64,000 bases of DNA from Legionella beliardensis (GTDB lineage: Bacteria > Pseudomonadota > Gammaproteobacteria > Legionellales > Legionellaceae), in assembly GCF_900452395.1 (NCBI RefSeq), contig NZ_UGNV01000001.1, forward strand, positions 1,575,501 through 1,639,500, read 5' to 3'. A model generated the notes under the pieces. It was not told the DNA's origin. It searched no databases and saw only the letters and a list, made by a program, of their open reading frames with translations. Position 1 is the stretch's first letter. Every line of letters begins with the position of its first letter. Made by a program: the position numbers and the translations under genes. Below, piece after piece: positions 42,916 through 53,065 of this stretch.

Positions 42916-42935
42916 TTGGTAATGTGCTAAATATT
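42916..42935 (+). repeat. 20-base motif copy 2 (candidate Tus-binding site)
   Basis: Identical to 41858-41877. It is intergenic between the DUF2269 and proA genes. Confidence 0.5.
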
Positions 42936-42984
42936 TGTATGCGTTTAAGTGTGCCTCCTTTAAACCTCATTAATTGTATAAAAA

Positions 42985-44238
42985 TTAATCTCTTATTTGG
43001 CCATCCCCTAACACAATCCACTTATAACTCATTAAAGCATCTAGTCCCATAGGCCCACGAGCATGGATTTTTTGGGTACTAATACCTATCTCAGCCCCTA
43101 AACCAAACTGACCACCATCGGTAAACGCTGTAGATGCGTTTACGTAAACAACAGCAGCATCAACGGCGGATAGAAATTTATGACAGGCTTCTGTATCTTC
43201 TGTAATAATTGCCTCACTATGGTGAGAAGTATATAGTTGAATATGTTCAATAGCCTCTTCTAAGGTCGAGACGGTCTTAATAGCCATTTTAAAGTCTAAG
43301 TATTCTTGGCCAAAATTTTGCGCCTCAGCTTGATGTAGCAGATTGCTGGGGTAATGTTTCTCTAAAGCATGAAAACTTAAGCTATCTGCATAAATTTTCA
43401 CCTCTTTATTAGCAAGTAGCTTAATAAGCTCTGGTAAGTCTGCTAAACGTTTTTGATGAATTACTAAGGTATCTAACGCATTGCATACGCTTACTCGCCT
43501 TGTTTTCGCATTATTAATAATCAATTGACCTTTGTTTAAATCACCTTTCTTGTCAAAATAAGTATGCACAATGCCGGCGCCTGTTTCGATAATAGGGACT
43601 TGGGCATTTTTTCTGACAAATTCTATTAGCGCTTGACTGCCACGCGGAATACACAAATCAATATATTCTCTTGCTTTAAGTAAATAGAGTGTGTATTCGC
43701 GTTCAGGTGGTAACAAATACACAAGGTTTGGGTTTAACTTATAATCATTTAACGTATTTTTTATGATGGTCACTAAAAACTGATTAGAAAAAAAAGCTTC
43801 TTTACTACCCTTTAAAACACAGGCATTTCCAGTTTTGAAACAAAGACTAAAAACATCTAAGGTCACATTTGGCCTTGACTCATAAATGACTGCAATAACG
43901 CCTATCGGCACTGTCATTTTCTTAATAATTAACCCATTAGGCATTTTATTTTCTACAAGAATTTTTCCTATTGGATTAGGTAAAGTAGCAACTAGTTCAA
44001 TATCACGAGCTATTGATTGGATTCTTTCTTGGTTAAGTAGTAGGCGATCATACTTTGGATCATTACTGTCCATTAAATCCAAGTCTTTTTTATTTTCAAT
44101 AATTAATTGCTCACTGGCAGCCCTCACCCTTGTGGCTAGGTCTTTTAAAACCTGAGTACGTGTTTCTGAATTTAAATTTTCAAGTTCATAAAATGATTTT
44201 TTTACCGCTTTTAATTGTGCAATAATTTCGGAGTTCAT
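42985..44238 (-). CDS. proA: Gamma-glutamyl phosphate reductase
   Basis: A 417-residue ProA, second step of proline synthesis, reducing gamma-glutamyl phosphate to the semialdehyde with NADPH. VSVCNALDTLV holds the catalytic Cys, and YESRPNVTLDVFSLCFKTGN and the C-terminal DGGQFGLGAEIGIS, ARGPMGLDAL are family hallmarks. It lies 58 bases downstream of proB, so the two form an operon. Length is normal. Confidence 0.93.
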   Translation of the reverse strand: MNSEIIAQLKAVKKSFYELENLNSETRTQVLKDLATRVRAASEQLIIENKKDLDLMDSNDPKYDRLLLNQERIQSIARDIELVATLPNPIGKILVENKMPNGLIIKKMTVPIGVIAVIYESRPNVTLDVFSLCFKTGNACVLKGSKEAFFSNQFLVTIIKNTLNDYKLNPNLVYLLPPEREYTLYLLKAREYIDLCIPRGSQALIEFVRKNAQVPIIETGAGIVHTYFDKKGDLNKGQLIINNAKTRRVSVCNALDTLVIHQKRLADLPELIKLLANKEVKIYADSLSFHALEKHYPSNLLHQAEAQNFGQEYLDFKMAIKTVSTLEEAIEHIQLYTSHHSEAIITEDTEACHKFLSAVDAAVVYVNASTAFTDGGQFGLGAEIGISTQKIHARGPMGLDALMSYKWIVLGDGQIRD

Positions 44239-44296
44239 TACTTTCCTTCATATTTACATTTAACTAATTTAACTATTTTTAGCAATTGTTAATAAC

Positions 44297-45373
44297 TTAC
44301 CAAGGCATTATCTGCAATTGATCATAGTGGATAAAGGCTGGTTTATTTTTCTGACCTAAGTACTCTTCTAAACGTTTAACATCATACCGAGCCAGTCCAA
44401 TCCCTATTTTTTCTTTTCTTAAATTTAAGATATCTATTAAATCGCCCTTTTTCCACTCGCCCAGGTAACTAACAATTCCTATGGGTAGAATACTTAATAT
44501 TTGTTTATTTTCCTTAATTAGAGAAAATAAGGGATCATTAATTGTGATTGAAGGTAGCTGTTTTGTATTGTGTAGGGCAATCCAACGTTTTATATTGGAT
44601 GTCTTTCTATTAGCTAAGATAGTTGTGCCAATATTTCCATTATCGATAATCTTCGTAATCACAGAATCGGTATTAATATTAGCAATGGTAGTTGCTATTC
44701 CTAAGCTAGACATTTTACGAGCGATATTAAGCTTAGAAAACATACCTCCTCGCCCTAAAGTAGATTTAGCTGTCGATACAGTTGGCCAACTTTGGGCAGG
44801 ATTAATCTGCTTGATAAGTTTTGCGCTTGGTTCTTTAGGATCGCCTGTAAATACTCCGTCTACATTAGTAAGAATAATTAAATGATCCGCATCTATTTGC
44901 GCTGCAATAAGCCCTGCTAATTCATCATTATCAGTAAACATTAACTCTTCAATAGCAACAGAATCATTTTCATTAATAATGGGTATGATGTTTTGATGTT
45001 TAAGGAGCTCAGCTAATAAACGAGCAATATTTAAGTAGTGCTGGCGCGTTTGGAAGTCTTGTTTAGTCAGTAATAATTGCGATACTAAAATACGTTGTGA
45101 TTTAAATAAACTCGAATAAATATTCATTAATTCAGGTTGACCGATAGAGGCTAAAAGTTGTTTTTCGCCAACAGAGAGGCCTGCTTGTTTTTGTAAAAAT
45201 GACTCTGCTACTTTTCGACCTGAGCCTACTGCACCAGAGCTTACTAAAATAACATGGTGATTTGCCTTAAGAAGGGAGGAGATTTGGCTTACAATACTGT
45301 TAAGCACTGAGTCTATTGGTTTCCCATCTACTTCTAAAATACTTTGCGTGCCAACTTTAATGACAATTTTCAT
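44297..45373 (-). CDS. proB: Glutamate 5-kinase
   Basis: A 358-residue ProB, first step of proline synthesis. The amino-acid-kinase core shows MKIVIKVGTQSIL, VILVSSGAVGSG, IPIINENDSVA, LTNVDGVF and STLGRGGMFSKL. The C-terminal PUA domain is present. Slightly shorter than E. coli ProB (367). Operon with proA. Confidence 0.93.
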   Translation of the reverse strand: MKIVIKVGTQSILEVDGKPIDSVLNSIVSQISSLLKANHHVILVSSGAVGSGRKVAESFLQKQAGLSVGEKQLLASIGQPELMNIYSSLFKSQRILVSQLLLTKQDFQTRQHYLNIARLLAELLKHQNIIPIINENDSVAIEELMFTDNDELAGLIAAQIDADHLIILTNVDGVFTGDPKEPSAKLIKQINPAQSWPTVSTAKSTLGRGGMFSKLNIARKMSSLGIATTIANINTDSVITKIIDNGNIGTTILANRKTSNIKRWIALHNTKQLPSITINDPLFSLIKENKQILSILPIGIVSYLGEWKKGDLIDILNLRKEKIGIGLARYDVKRLEEYLGQKNKPAFIHYDQLQIMPW

Positions 45374-45509
45374 AAACGTCTTAAGCTATTTCTAATTGCT
45401 AAACTATATCATTTTATAGACTGATTATTTAATCCTTATCTTTTTTACTAAATGCTTCTTCAGCAACCTCAAATGAAATAATAGCCTATTTAATTAATAG
45501 GCCAATCAA

Positions 45510-46121
45510 TTAAGAATTGTCTAAACCTTCCTCATGCAAGGATTTTTTAACAGACTCACGTCGACTTAATTCGTTAGCAAAATCCTGTAAGTTACTTAAC
45601 TCATCTAAGTTAATTTTAAAATTTTTCGCCCACAGTAACATAACAAATAAATAAGCATCAGCTATAGTAAAATGATTATCTGCTAAATAGGGTTTCTGCA
45701 TCGCTTTATTAATAAAGGAAAATTTTGATTTAATTAAAGGAATAAAAATCTCTTCTTTTACCTGCTCGGGCATCTTTGGATTAAATAAAGGACCAAAACT
45801 CTTATGAACTTCGGTAGTAATATAATTAACCCATTCTAATATACGATAACGCTGCATATTACCAACTTCAGGCAATAACGTGGTTGCCTTAGCTTCATCA
45901 GCTAGATATTGCAAAATAACTGCATTTTCAGTAATAATCTCGCCATTATCTAATTTTAAAGCAGGAACTGCACCTTTAGGATTAATGGATAAGTAGTTTT
46001 CTCCTGTTTCCGTTTTCTTTTCCTTTAAGTCAACAGATTCAAACTGTGCTTTTAGCCCTAATTCATTAATAATAATTCGTTGAACTAGTGAGCAGGCACC
46101 TTTAGTATAATAAAGCTTCAT
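45510..46121 (-). CDS. Glutathione S-transferase
   Basis: A 203-residue beta-class-like GST: MKLYYTKGACSLVQRI at the start, YLSINPKGAVPALKLDNGEIITENAVILQ in the thioredoxin-fold domain, and HFTIADAYLF in the helical domain. It detoxifies electrophiles or peroxides with glutathione. ATG 46121, with AAGGAG upstream, is chosen over a non-supported start 27 bases earlier. Confidence 0.88.
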   Translation of the reverse strand: MKLYYTKGACSLVQRIIINELGLKAQFESVDLKEKKTETGENYLSINPKGAVPALKLDNGEIITENAVILQYLADEAKATTLLPEVGNMQRYRILEWVNYITTEVHKSFGPLFNPKMPEQVKEEIFIPLIKSKFSFINKAMQKPYLADNHFTIADAYLFVMLLWAKNFKINLDELSNLQDFANELSRRESVKKSLHEEGLDNS

Positions 46122-46186
46122 TTTTTCTCCTTGTGTAAAAATCGACATACTTCAATTAACTAAATGGCTTACACCAATCATTTCAC

Positions 46187-47581
46187 TTAATCCACTTTAT
46201 TCTCTAAAGCGACAGTTAACAAGATTTTTTCTTCTAATTCTTTTGCTTTAACAATATTGGTATTTATACCATTACTTATGATAGAAAAAACGTATTCCTT
46301 ACCATTAGGTGCAACCATATAGCCTGATAATGCAGAAACGTCATGCATGGAACCAGTTTTTGCAGCAATTTTTCCCATAAGTGGAGACTTTTTCATTCTC
46401 TCTTTTAAGGTACCTGATTGCCCCATTTTAGGTAATGCGCCTAAAAACAGTGGGCCTAGCGCTTCATCATGATATAAATCGGTAAGGAGAACTACAAGTT
46501 GTTCAGGCGTGATAAGATTGTATCTCGTCCCTACTCCATCAGCTAGTTCTATTTGCTTCATATTAAGATGAGTATGCTTGCTAAGCGATGTTTTAATACT
46601 ATAAGCACCTTGTTTATAAGTTCCTTCGCCTGTCAAATTTACTGCTAACTGTTTGGTGATACTGTCAGCATAGAGGTTATCAGATTCTTCCAACATGTGC
46701 GCGAGTAAAACAATTAAATTAGCCGATTCTTCCTTAGCAAGAATTTGCGCGCTTGCAGGCGTTCGGCCAGGGGTCACTCTTCCCTTTAATTCAATGCCAT
46801 TTTTTACTAAAGTTTGCTCAATTATTTGCTTAGCAAATAGCATCGGATTTGGTATAGCAAAAAACATTTTTTTAGGCTGCTTAGTTTGGGCAATACATCC
46901 GTAAAGACGTAACGTATTATTTTTTAACGTTTGGATATTAAATGAGCAATGCTCTTTTTCGTCTGCTTTACTAACTGTAATTACCTCATTAATGACAGTT
47001 AACGGATTATCCACAGCTTGCGAGGTAATTTCAGCAATTTTATTAAGCTCTTTGGCACTAACATCATAGGCTATAGCATTTTCATTAAGGATAATTGCTG
47101 TACTCGGTGCTGCATAATACCAACCTAAATCATCATAAGAAGTACCAGGCGCGTAAAATGGCGGTTTAAAGTGGGATGCATCTAAAATAACATTGTTAAT
47201 TTTATTAATACCTAACTTAGGTAATTGTAAAACTAAATTTTGTAACTTTTCGGTAGTTAAGGAGGGTGAGCCATTAAAGTTAAAATAAATATCATCCCCC
47301 TGCTTTGCTAAATTAGTTGTATAGCGATAATTGGGTCCTAACTCATATAACGCTGCTGCAGCAGATAATAGCTTCATATTACTTGCTGGGTTAAACAGCT
47401 TGTTGGCATTACGTTGATAAACAACTTTGTTAGATTGTATATCTTTTATATAGATACCAACATTAGCATAAGGCAACATTTGATCAATTACGGCATCTAA
47501 ATTTTCTTGCAGGGTTTGCGCAGAAAGCATTGTGGAGGAAAAAAAGGCTATAGAGGTAATAAGTAATTTAAATGGCTGCAT
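46187..47581 (-). CDS. dacB: D-alanyl-D-alanine carboxypeptidase/endopeptidase (PBP4 type)
   Basis: A 464-residue PBP4-family enzyme that trims or cleaves peptidoglycan cross-links in the periplasm. The signal peptide ends LSAQ. The serine motifs are SNMK (Ser67, Lys70), SDN in MLEESDNLYAD, and KTGSMHDVSALSG. Length and the insertion between the first two motifs agree with DacB. It lies 106 bases downstream of the KpsC-like gene on the same strand. Confidence 0.9.
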   Translation of the reverse strand: MQPFKLLITSIAFFSSTMLSAQTLQENLDAVIDQMLPYANVGIYIKDIQSNKVVYQRNANKLFNPASNMKLLSAAAALYELGPNYRYTTNLAKQGDDIYFNFNGSPSLTTEKLQNLVLQLPKLGINKINNVILDASHFKPPFYAPGTSYDDLGWYYAAPSTAIILNENAIAYDVSAKELNKIAEITSQAVDNPLTVINEVITVSKADEKEHCSFNIQTLKNNTLRLYGCIAQTKQPKKMFFAIPNPMLFAKQIIEQTLVKNGIELKGRVTPGRTPASAQILAKEESANLIVLLAHMLEESDNLYADSITKQLAVNLTGEGTYKQGAYSIKTSLSKHTHLNMKQIELADGVGTRYNLITPEQLVVLLTDLYHDEALGPLFLGALPKMGQSGTLKERMKKSPLMGKIAAKTGSMHDVSALSGYMVAPNGKEYVFSIISNGINTNIVKAKELEEKILLTVALENKVD

Positions 47582-47687
47582 AATGGTTTCAAGAAAGAGG
47601 GTAATACTTTTATTCTCAATGTTTAGCTGCCAATCATCAAGGCTTAATAAAAAAAATTATGGAATTACTTCATCGTTCATTCAGAAG

Positions 47688-49988
47688 TTATTTATTTTTT
47701 GCCTGTTTTATTTGTAAATAAAAAATATAATCAAGGTATTCGCTTAAACTACATCTTCTCGCTAATAAGGGACTATAATAGCGACTTAAAGAAATGCACG
47801 AAAAGTAAAAAAGCTCAGCTAATGTACGCTTTCTCTGTCGCCTTACGAGATTTGTTTTATCCACCGTCAGCCCCCAATTTGCATAAAATGGTGAGCCATA
47901 GCAATAAACAGTTTTGCCAGCCATTAAGCCTAAAAATCCAGCTTTGGAATTAACGACAAACAATTGCTCTATTTGATTAAAAAGCTCATATATATTAGTT
48001 AGCGAATCAATAATTGAAATATTCTGATGGTGTTTTAAATAGCTATCTAGTAAAGATTGATTTAAATAAGTATTTTTGTGTTTTCTTGTTACATCAGGCC
48101 GCTTAATTAAAATATCATAATCAGAGTAATATCTTACTGCTTCGTCAAGCATTCTTTTAAAATAACTCTCCACAAGGGGATTAGTTGATTCAATGTGCTC
48201 ATCAAGCAATAAAATTTTAGGTTTTCCCATGCGCCCAATCGGTTTATCTGCAATTGGCTTCGTAAATTCAAAAGAAACGTGTTGCGATATAATTTTATTA
48301 ATACAAAATTCGGCTTCTATTATTTGCGCACGAGTTAATTCTACCTTGCCTTCTAAAAAAGTTTGCAAGCGCGTATTTTTATTTGTTTCATCATAATAAG
48401 CTAAATCATCTAAGGTAATAGCAGTCCATTCCTCTCCGATACAAAGAATGCCGCGCTCTATATATGTTTTTGGAATCTTGTTATTTAAACTTAGCGATTT
48501 TCTCTCTCTAACTTGACAATTAATTTCTACCCAATTTTGCAAATTATTAAGTTTATTAGTAATGATTTTCTTGGCATTTAATAAATGCGGAATATAGGAA
48601 AAAGGGCCACTTAAGTCAGGGAAATAAACTAAATCAACGGCAGGTTTTTCATCAGTAATAAATCGTCTGATAGCTAGAGGAATAGCATTTAGAGGCTGTA
48701 TCGTTATTGACTGCAGAAATTCCGTTATTCGCTTTGTTGCCTGACCATCAAAACCATTCTTCGAAAATGATTGCACAGCCCAGTCTGTAGGAACAGGTTG
48801 CACAGTTTGCTTCTCCTGGAACCAATCATCTAATGTCGCTACTAATTGCTCATTATTAAAAACGCATTTTATGCCAGCTCGTTGCCAATCTTCATTAAAA
48901 TCGAAATATTTAACAGACAAGGCTTTCTTGCCCATCAATAAGGCTTCAAATAACATCGTACTATTAATTGAGATAATAATATCAGCGTGATAAATAGCTT
49001 CTTCGGGTGCAAAAATATAGTTTGGTGAAGGCGAGTCAATAAAAAAGTCATCGCTCCTTCCCATTTGCTTATTAATCTGTTCATCAACAATAGGATATTC
49101 AGTGGGCGGACAACGTAAGATAAAGGCACACCCTTTTTCCTGGCAATAATTGATTAACTCACTAATTATTTGCCGCTGTATTGATAAGGCTAGTTTATGT
49201 TGAACTTGAAAATCAAGGGTTTGAGCAGTAAACATAATAATTTTTTTATTATGTGTTAATGCTGCCTGTTGGCAAAACTCTGTTTTCGAAAATTGCGGTT
49301 GATACTGATGATAACGATCAAATTTTGGTGCACCTACAATGTTGATACGCTCTGCAGGATAGCCTCTGCTAATAAATATATCTTTTTGTAATTGCCCCCA
49401 ACACAGCACATAATCACATAAAGGTGTATCAATTCCTGTTATAGGATGCAAATAGTATTTATTGCGATTAAAAAATACTGATTCATGCGGAATAAGAATG
49501 GTTGGAATAGCAAGTTGTTGACATATTTTAATAATTTGGCGTTGTAATAAGCCATAGTCAAATGTAAAAATAAACCCTCTTATGTTGTGGGCTATGGGCT
49601 GTAGCCACGCAAAAATAATTTGATTTAATTGCTGATTATTATAGTGCGTAAAGAAATTTATTCTTTGGCGATTTTTAGATGTTTGTGTACTTGAAAAAAC
49701 AGGAAAAGGAATTAAATGAACATGGGGTGTAGCACTATCTAGATGTTCCATTAATCTGTTGGTTAATGCCTCTATCCAGGGTAAATATAAATAGCAGGGA
49801 TAGTCCTGACAGCGCTTAATGAGGCTCTCACTTGGCGTTTTCTGAATTAGACAAGACTGATTAATAAATTGTAATGCAATTTTTCTGCGTACAAACTTAA
49901 CTAATTGTATGTACTGTTTTAACCCCGGTAACGCGGTGAAAACCTTGAGCATCCGCTTATAATTTGCTCTTTTTAGTAATATGTCCAT
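47688..49988 (-). CDS. Two-domain capsule-type glycosyltransferase (KpsC-like C-terminus)
   Basis: A 766-residue cytoplasmic protein. The N-terminal part (to about 400) looks like a GT-B capsule transferase (LCWGQLQKDIFISRGYPAERINIVGAPKFD, then ADIIISINSTMLFEALLMGK). The C-terminal part (about 590-766) resembles KpsC/WcbO-type Kdo transferases (KILLLDEH, VNSKAGFLGLMAGKTVYCYGSPFYANWGLT, RRQRKRTLAELFYF). KpsC builds the Kdo linker on which group 2 capsules are assembled. E. coli KpsC is a duplicated Kdo transferase, whereas this N-terminus seems different. It is the third gene after KpsE- and KpsD-like genes on the same strand. Confidence 0.7.
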   Translation of the reverse strand: MDILLKRANYKRMLKVFTALPGLKQYIQLVKFVRRKIALQFINQSCLIQKTPSESLIKRCQDYPCYLYLPWIEALTNRLMEHLDSATPHVHLIPFPVFSSTQTSKNRQRINFFTHYNNQQLNQIIFAWLQPIAHNIRGFIFTFDYGLLQRQIIKICQQLAIPTILIPHESVFFNRNKYYLHPITGIDTPLCDYVLCWGQLQKDIFISRGYPAERINIVGAPKFDRYHQYQPQFSKTEFCQQAALTHNKKIIMFTAQTLDFQVQHKLALSIQRQIISELINYCQEKGCAFILRCPPTEYPIVDEQINKQMGRSDDFFIDSPSPNYIFAPEEAIYHADIIISINSTMLFEALLMGKKALSVKYFDFNEDWQRAGIKCVFNNEQLVATLDDWFQEKQTVQPVPTDWAVQSFSKNGFDGQATKRITEFLQSITIQPLNAIPLAIRRFITDEKPAVDLVYFPDLSGPFSYIPHLLNAKKIITNKLNNLQNWVEINCQVRERKSLSLNNKIPKTYIERGILCIGEEWTAITLDDLAYYDETNKNTRLQTFLEGKVELTRAQIIEAEFCINKIISQHVSFEFTKPIADKPIGRMGKPKILLLDEHIESTNPLVESYFKRMLDEAVRYYSDYDILIKRPDVTRKHKNTYLNQSLLDSYLKHHQNISIIDSLTNIYELFNQIEQLFVVNSKAGFLGLMAGKTVYCYGSPFYANWGLTVDKTNLVRRQRKRTLAELFYFSCISLSRYYSPLLARRCSLSEYLDYIFYLQIKQAKNK

Positions 49989-50060
49989 TTTTTACTTCAA
50001 TCATTTAGAGTGTTAAATCTATTTTAAATGGTAATAGCTCAACTATTTACCTTGCTTATC

Positions 50061-51842
50061 TTAAAGATTAGCTGCTACCTTCGCAGCCAAAGCCAACTGA
50101 TACAAGATAGACGACATCATGCCAGTTACTTTAATGCCATTTTCAGTTTGTTTAGGCAAGACAATGAGCTGGTCGCCGCCTTGGAGTCCTACGTGTCCTG
50201 AATGCCAGGAGTGTTTAACCAGTTGCACTTGGCCATTTTGTCTGACTAACAAAAACTCGCCTTGATTGGCTGTTTTTTGAAAGCCACCGGCCGCTTGAAT
50301 GTAATCAATCAAGCGATACTGCGGGTTGATGGTTAGCGAGATGGAATTCACCACATCACCACTGACGGTTACCACAGAGGAGTGCGGAGGAATATTAATG
50401 ACATCATTATTTTGCAACAGGATGGTATTCCACTGGTCTAACTCACCTAAGACCACTTGGCCTTTGGTTTCAACTTGCTTGGCTTCTTGCACAAATTTGG
50501 TAATTAATTCCGAGCGTGCGGCTTGCAGTTTGGCATCATCTCCGGTGAGTGTTTCACCGGTCATGGTCTGGCGCTGTAAGCGAGCAAGATTGGCATTGAG
50601 GGCTTCTTTTTGTTGTCTTGCCACTGATTCGCGAAACAGTTGCACATTGGCGAGATTAGCATCCGGCGCAAGCGGCAGTGTTTTTAGAAATTGGCGCAAG
50701 GTGGTGCCTTGTTTGACCACGTACTGATGCGGTCCTTTGACTTGGCCTTTGACCGTAATCAACGTTTGTTGCACTTCTTTATCCGCCACAAAGGTAATGC
50801 GGTCACCGGCTTTGATTTTAAGCGGTTTGGAAGAGTGAATGGGTTCGTAAATAAAGGTTGGCTGGCGGCCTTGGTTGCGTTGAATACGCACGTAAGTCGC
50901 TGTCGGCTCGACATTCGCTAAGCTCATTAAGGCGGATAAGGGCAACTCTTGGTCTAGCAATTCATATTGATAGGCACTTTTCACATCCCCCGCCACCGAG
51001 ATAATGTACTTTTGCGCCTTGACTAAAATCGTATCCCCTTGGTGCAATTGAAACGGGGTGACAAAGCCTTTAAACAGAAAATCGTATAAATCAACCTGGC
51101 GAAGCGGCTTGCCATTGCGAATCACTGCAATGTCACGAAAGCTCCCCTCATTTAAATTGATGCCACCGGCGGCACAAAGAAAGTAAATCACCGAGTCAGA
51201 CGATAGCCCATCATAAAGGCCCGGTGAATTCACAAACCCTGCCACATACACTTGCACCGGTTGCGCGGTCACTAAATCAGCATACAGATTCACGCCCTTC
51301 TTAAAGCTCTTTTTCACATGCTGTTGGATGACCTCATTTAATTGTTGGTTTTCAACCCCTTCCACTTTCACAGGCCCTACGTCTGGGATAAAAATATTCC
51401 CCTGACTATCAACCGTAATCCGTTGCGACAACTGATACGCACCCCACATCTGAACATTCACTTCATCACCAACCGTTATCCGATATTCTGGATTAAAAAA
51501 TCGTGCTTGGTGTAATTGTTCACATTGCCGCCCAAATAAATTGCGTCCAAACACTGGCAACCGTTGGTTTAACACATCTCCCATGTGCGTGCTTGATTTT
51601 AAATGGATATTCGTTTCTTCATCATCCGCGGCATCTCGGCCATCATCCGCGCTGTTACTGGCGGCAGAAAATCCAGTCGCTGATAAGCTAGTTGTATTCC
51701 TAGCTTGATCTACTGAAGTTTTTTCGACCTGCTCAAAACTAGACTTAGTCATGTCTTGCAGGCCCGGAATATTTCGTTGCTCACCAGCTAAAGCCATCAA
51801 AGGAAATAGACATATTAGTAATAATGTAGTGAGCTTTTTCAT
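50061..51842 (-). CDS. Polysaccharide export protein (KpsD/Wza-type, SLBB repeats)
   Basis: A 593-residue periplasmic/outer-membrane export protein with signal peptide ending MALA. The polysaccharide-export domain begins near 110 (FFNPEYRITVGDEVNVQMWG), followed by several SLBB-like segments (VYVAGFVNSPGLYDGL, ISVAGDVKSAYQYEL, ITVKGQVKGPHQYVV, VTVSGDVVNSISLTI). Length fits KpsD. Its start overlaps the KpsE-like stop as TAATG, so they are coupled. Most of this gene (about 50090-51680) is visibly richer in G+C than its neighbours, while the first 60 codons are AT-rich. Confidence 0.8.
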   Translation of the reverse strand: MKKLTTLLLICLFPLMALAGEQRNIPGLQDMTKSSFEQVEKTSVDQARNTTSLSATGFSAASNSADDGRDAADDEETNIHLKSSTHMGDVLNQRLPVFGRNLFGRQCEQLHQARFFNPEYRITVGDEVNVQMWGAYQLSQRITVDSQGNIFIPDVGPVKVEGVENQQLNEVIQQHVKKSFKKGVNLYADLVTAQPVQVYVAGFVNSPGLYDGLSSDSVIYFLCAAGGINLNEGSFRDIAVIRNGKPLRQVDLYDFLFKGFVTPFQLHQGDTILVKAQKYIISVAGDVKSAYQYELLDQELPLSALMSLANVEPTATYVRIQRNQGRQPTFIYEPIHSSKPLKIKAGDRITFVADKEVQQTLITVKGQVKGPHQYVVKQGTTLRQFLKTLPLAPDANLANVQLFRESVARQQKEALNANLARLQRQTMTGETLTGDDAKLQAARSELITKFVQEAKQVETKGQVVLGELDQWNTILLQNNDVINIPPHSSVVTVSGDVVNSISLTINPQYRLIDYIQAAGGFQKTANQGEFLLVRQNGQVQLVKHSWHSGHVGLQGGDQLIVLPKQTENGIKVTGMMSSILYQLALAAKVAANL

Positions 51843-53065
51843 TAATCTCTATGCTCTCTGATAATAATAATAGCCATTTTTGTTAGAACAAATAAGATTA
51901 AAAATAAGAATAACAGATTAACTAAGTCATAAAATGGTGCAGGCTTACTAGGTTCATCAGGTAGATTTGGCGCCTCAATTTGAATGAGCAAATTTTGATT
52001 TTTAGATAGATTAATTGCTGCAATATCATACGCTTGCTGGGCTGCCTGATATTCAGCCTGAGCAAATTTTAACTGCAACTGTATCCACTCAAAATCTGTC
52101 ATTATTTGATTAAGCTTGCCATTTTTCTCTTTATTGCCTAATAAAAGATTGGTTTGCTGTTCAATCTGATCTTTAAGTGCCTTAATTTCCTCAGTTAAGG
52201 TGACAACTTTATTAGAATTAGGCTGCATAAAGGATGAATAAGTAATTAGCTCGGTTTGCTTTTCAACTAAGGTACCTTTTAATTTAGCCATTACAGATGA
52301 TACGACTTGTGCTGTTTCTTTTGGGTCAAATAAACCATTTTGGTTTTGCCATTCCATTACATCTTTACCTGCTTGAAATAGCTTTTCTTTAGCTAAAGCT
52401 AGTTTCATCTTAGCGAAATTATATTGCTTCTTAGCTAACGTGTTAGATACTTTGTTAACAAATTCTTTAGTTTCTTTAATAATTTCTATTAATATTTGCT
52501 TTGCTGCTTCCGGGGTGAAAGCTGATGACGTAATAACGATCTCAAACGTTTCAGGCTCAACAACAGCGTTAACCATGTTGCGATAATATTTTAATAACTC
52601 ACCCTGCGTAGCACTTTTATTTAGGCGAGAAAGAAAATCATTATGCTTTGATTGATAATGATCTCTAATAGCAAATCGCTGCTCAAGCCGAGATAAAAGC
52701 TCACGCGAAACAATATACTCACGTGTTAAATAAATTTCGGAGAGTGCTGGATTTCCATTTCCCCATAATTTCATAGTCATATTGACAGGATCATACTGCT
52801 CATCACGCTCAACTAAAACTTTAGCGCTGCTTTCATAGATGGGTGACTGCAAGAATAGAATATAGAAGGCTGCAAATAGCCAAGGAAAAAAAACTATTAA
52901 AGAAAATAGCTGTTTAGTCCTAACAAAAAATATAAAGCGCCCACTGATAGGGTGCGATTTTAAGGCTAAAAGGGTTCTATGTTGCTGTAAGGACTTTATT
53001 TCTAAAGGTATTAAGTCGGTCCCACGCTTAATAAATCGACGCAGCTGTTTCAAAGATCCTTCCAT
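51842..53065 (-). CDS. Polysaccharide co-polymerase/export inner-membrane protein (KpsE-type)
   Basis: A 407-residue protein with a transmembrane helix near 52-75, a long periplasmic helical region (coiled coils about 200-345), a Pro-rich segment (PNLPDEPSKPAPF) and a second helix at about 380-400. This is the PCP/KpsE layout that links the inner-membrane transporter to the outer-membrane exporter. No KpsM/KpsT ABC transporter genes are within the window. It is the first gene of the three-gene run. Confidence 0.75.
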   Translation of the reverse strand: MEGSLKQLRRFIKRGTDLIPLEIKSLQQHRTLLALKSHPISGRFIFFVRTKQLFSLIVFFPWLFAAFYILFLQSPIYESSAKVLVERDEQYDPVNMTMKLWGNGNPALSEIYLTREYIVSRELLSRLEQRFAIRDHYQSKHNDFLSRLNKSATQGELLKYYRNMVNAVVEPETFEIVITSSAFTPEAAKQILIEIIKETKEFVNKVSNTLAKKQYNFAKMKLALAKEKLFQAGKDVMEWQNQNGLFDPKETAQVVSSVMAKLKGTLVEKQTELITYSSFMQPNSNKVVTLTEEIKALKDQIEQQTNLLLGNKEKNGKLNQIMTDFEWIQLQLKFAQAEYQAAQQAYDIAAINLSKNQNLLIQIEAPNLPDEPSKPAPFYDLVNLLFLFLILFVLTKMAIIIIREHRD

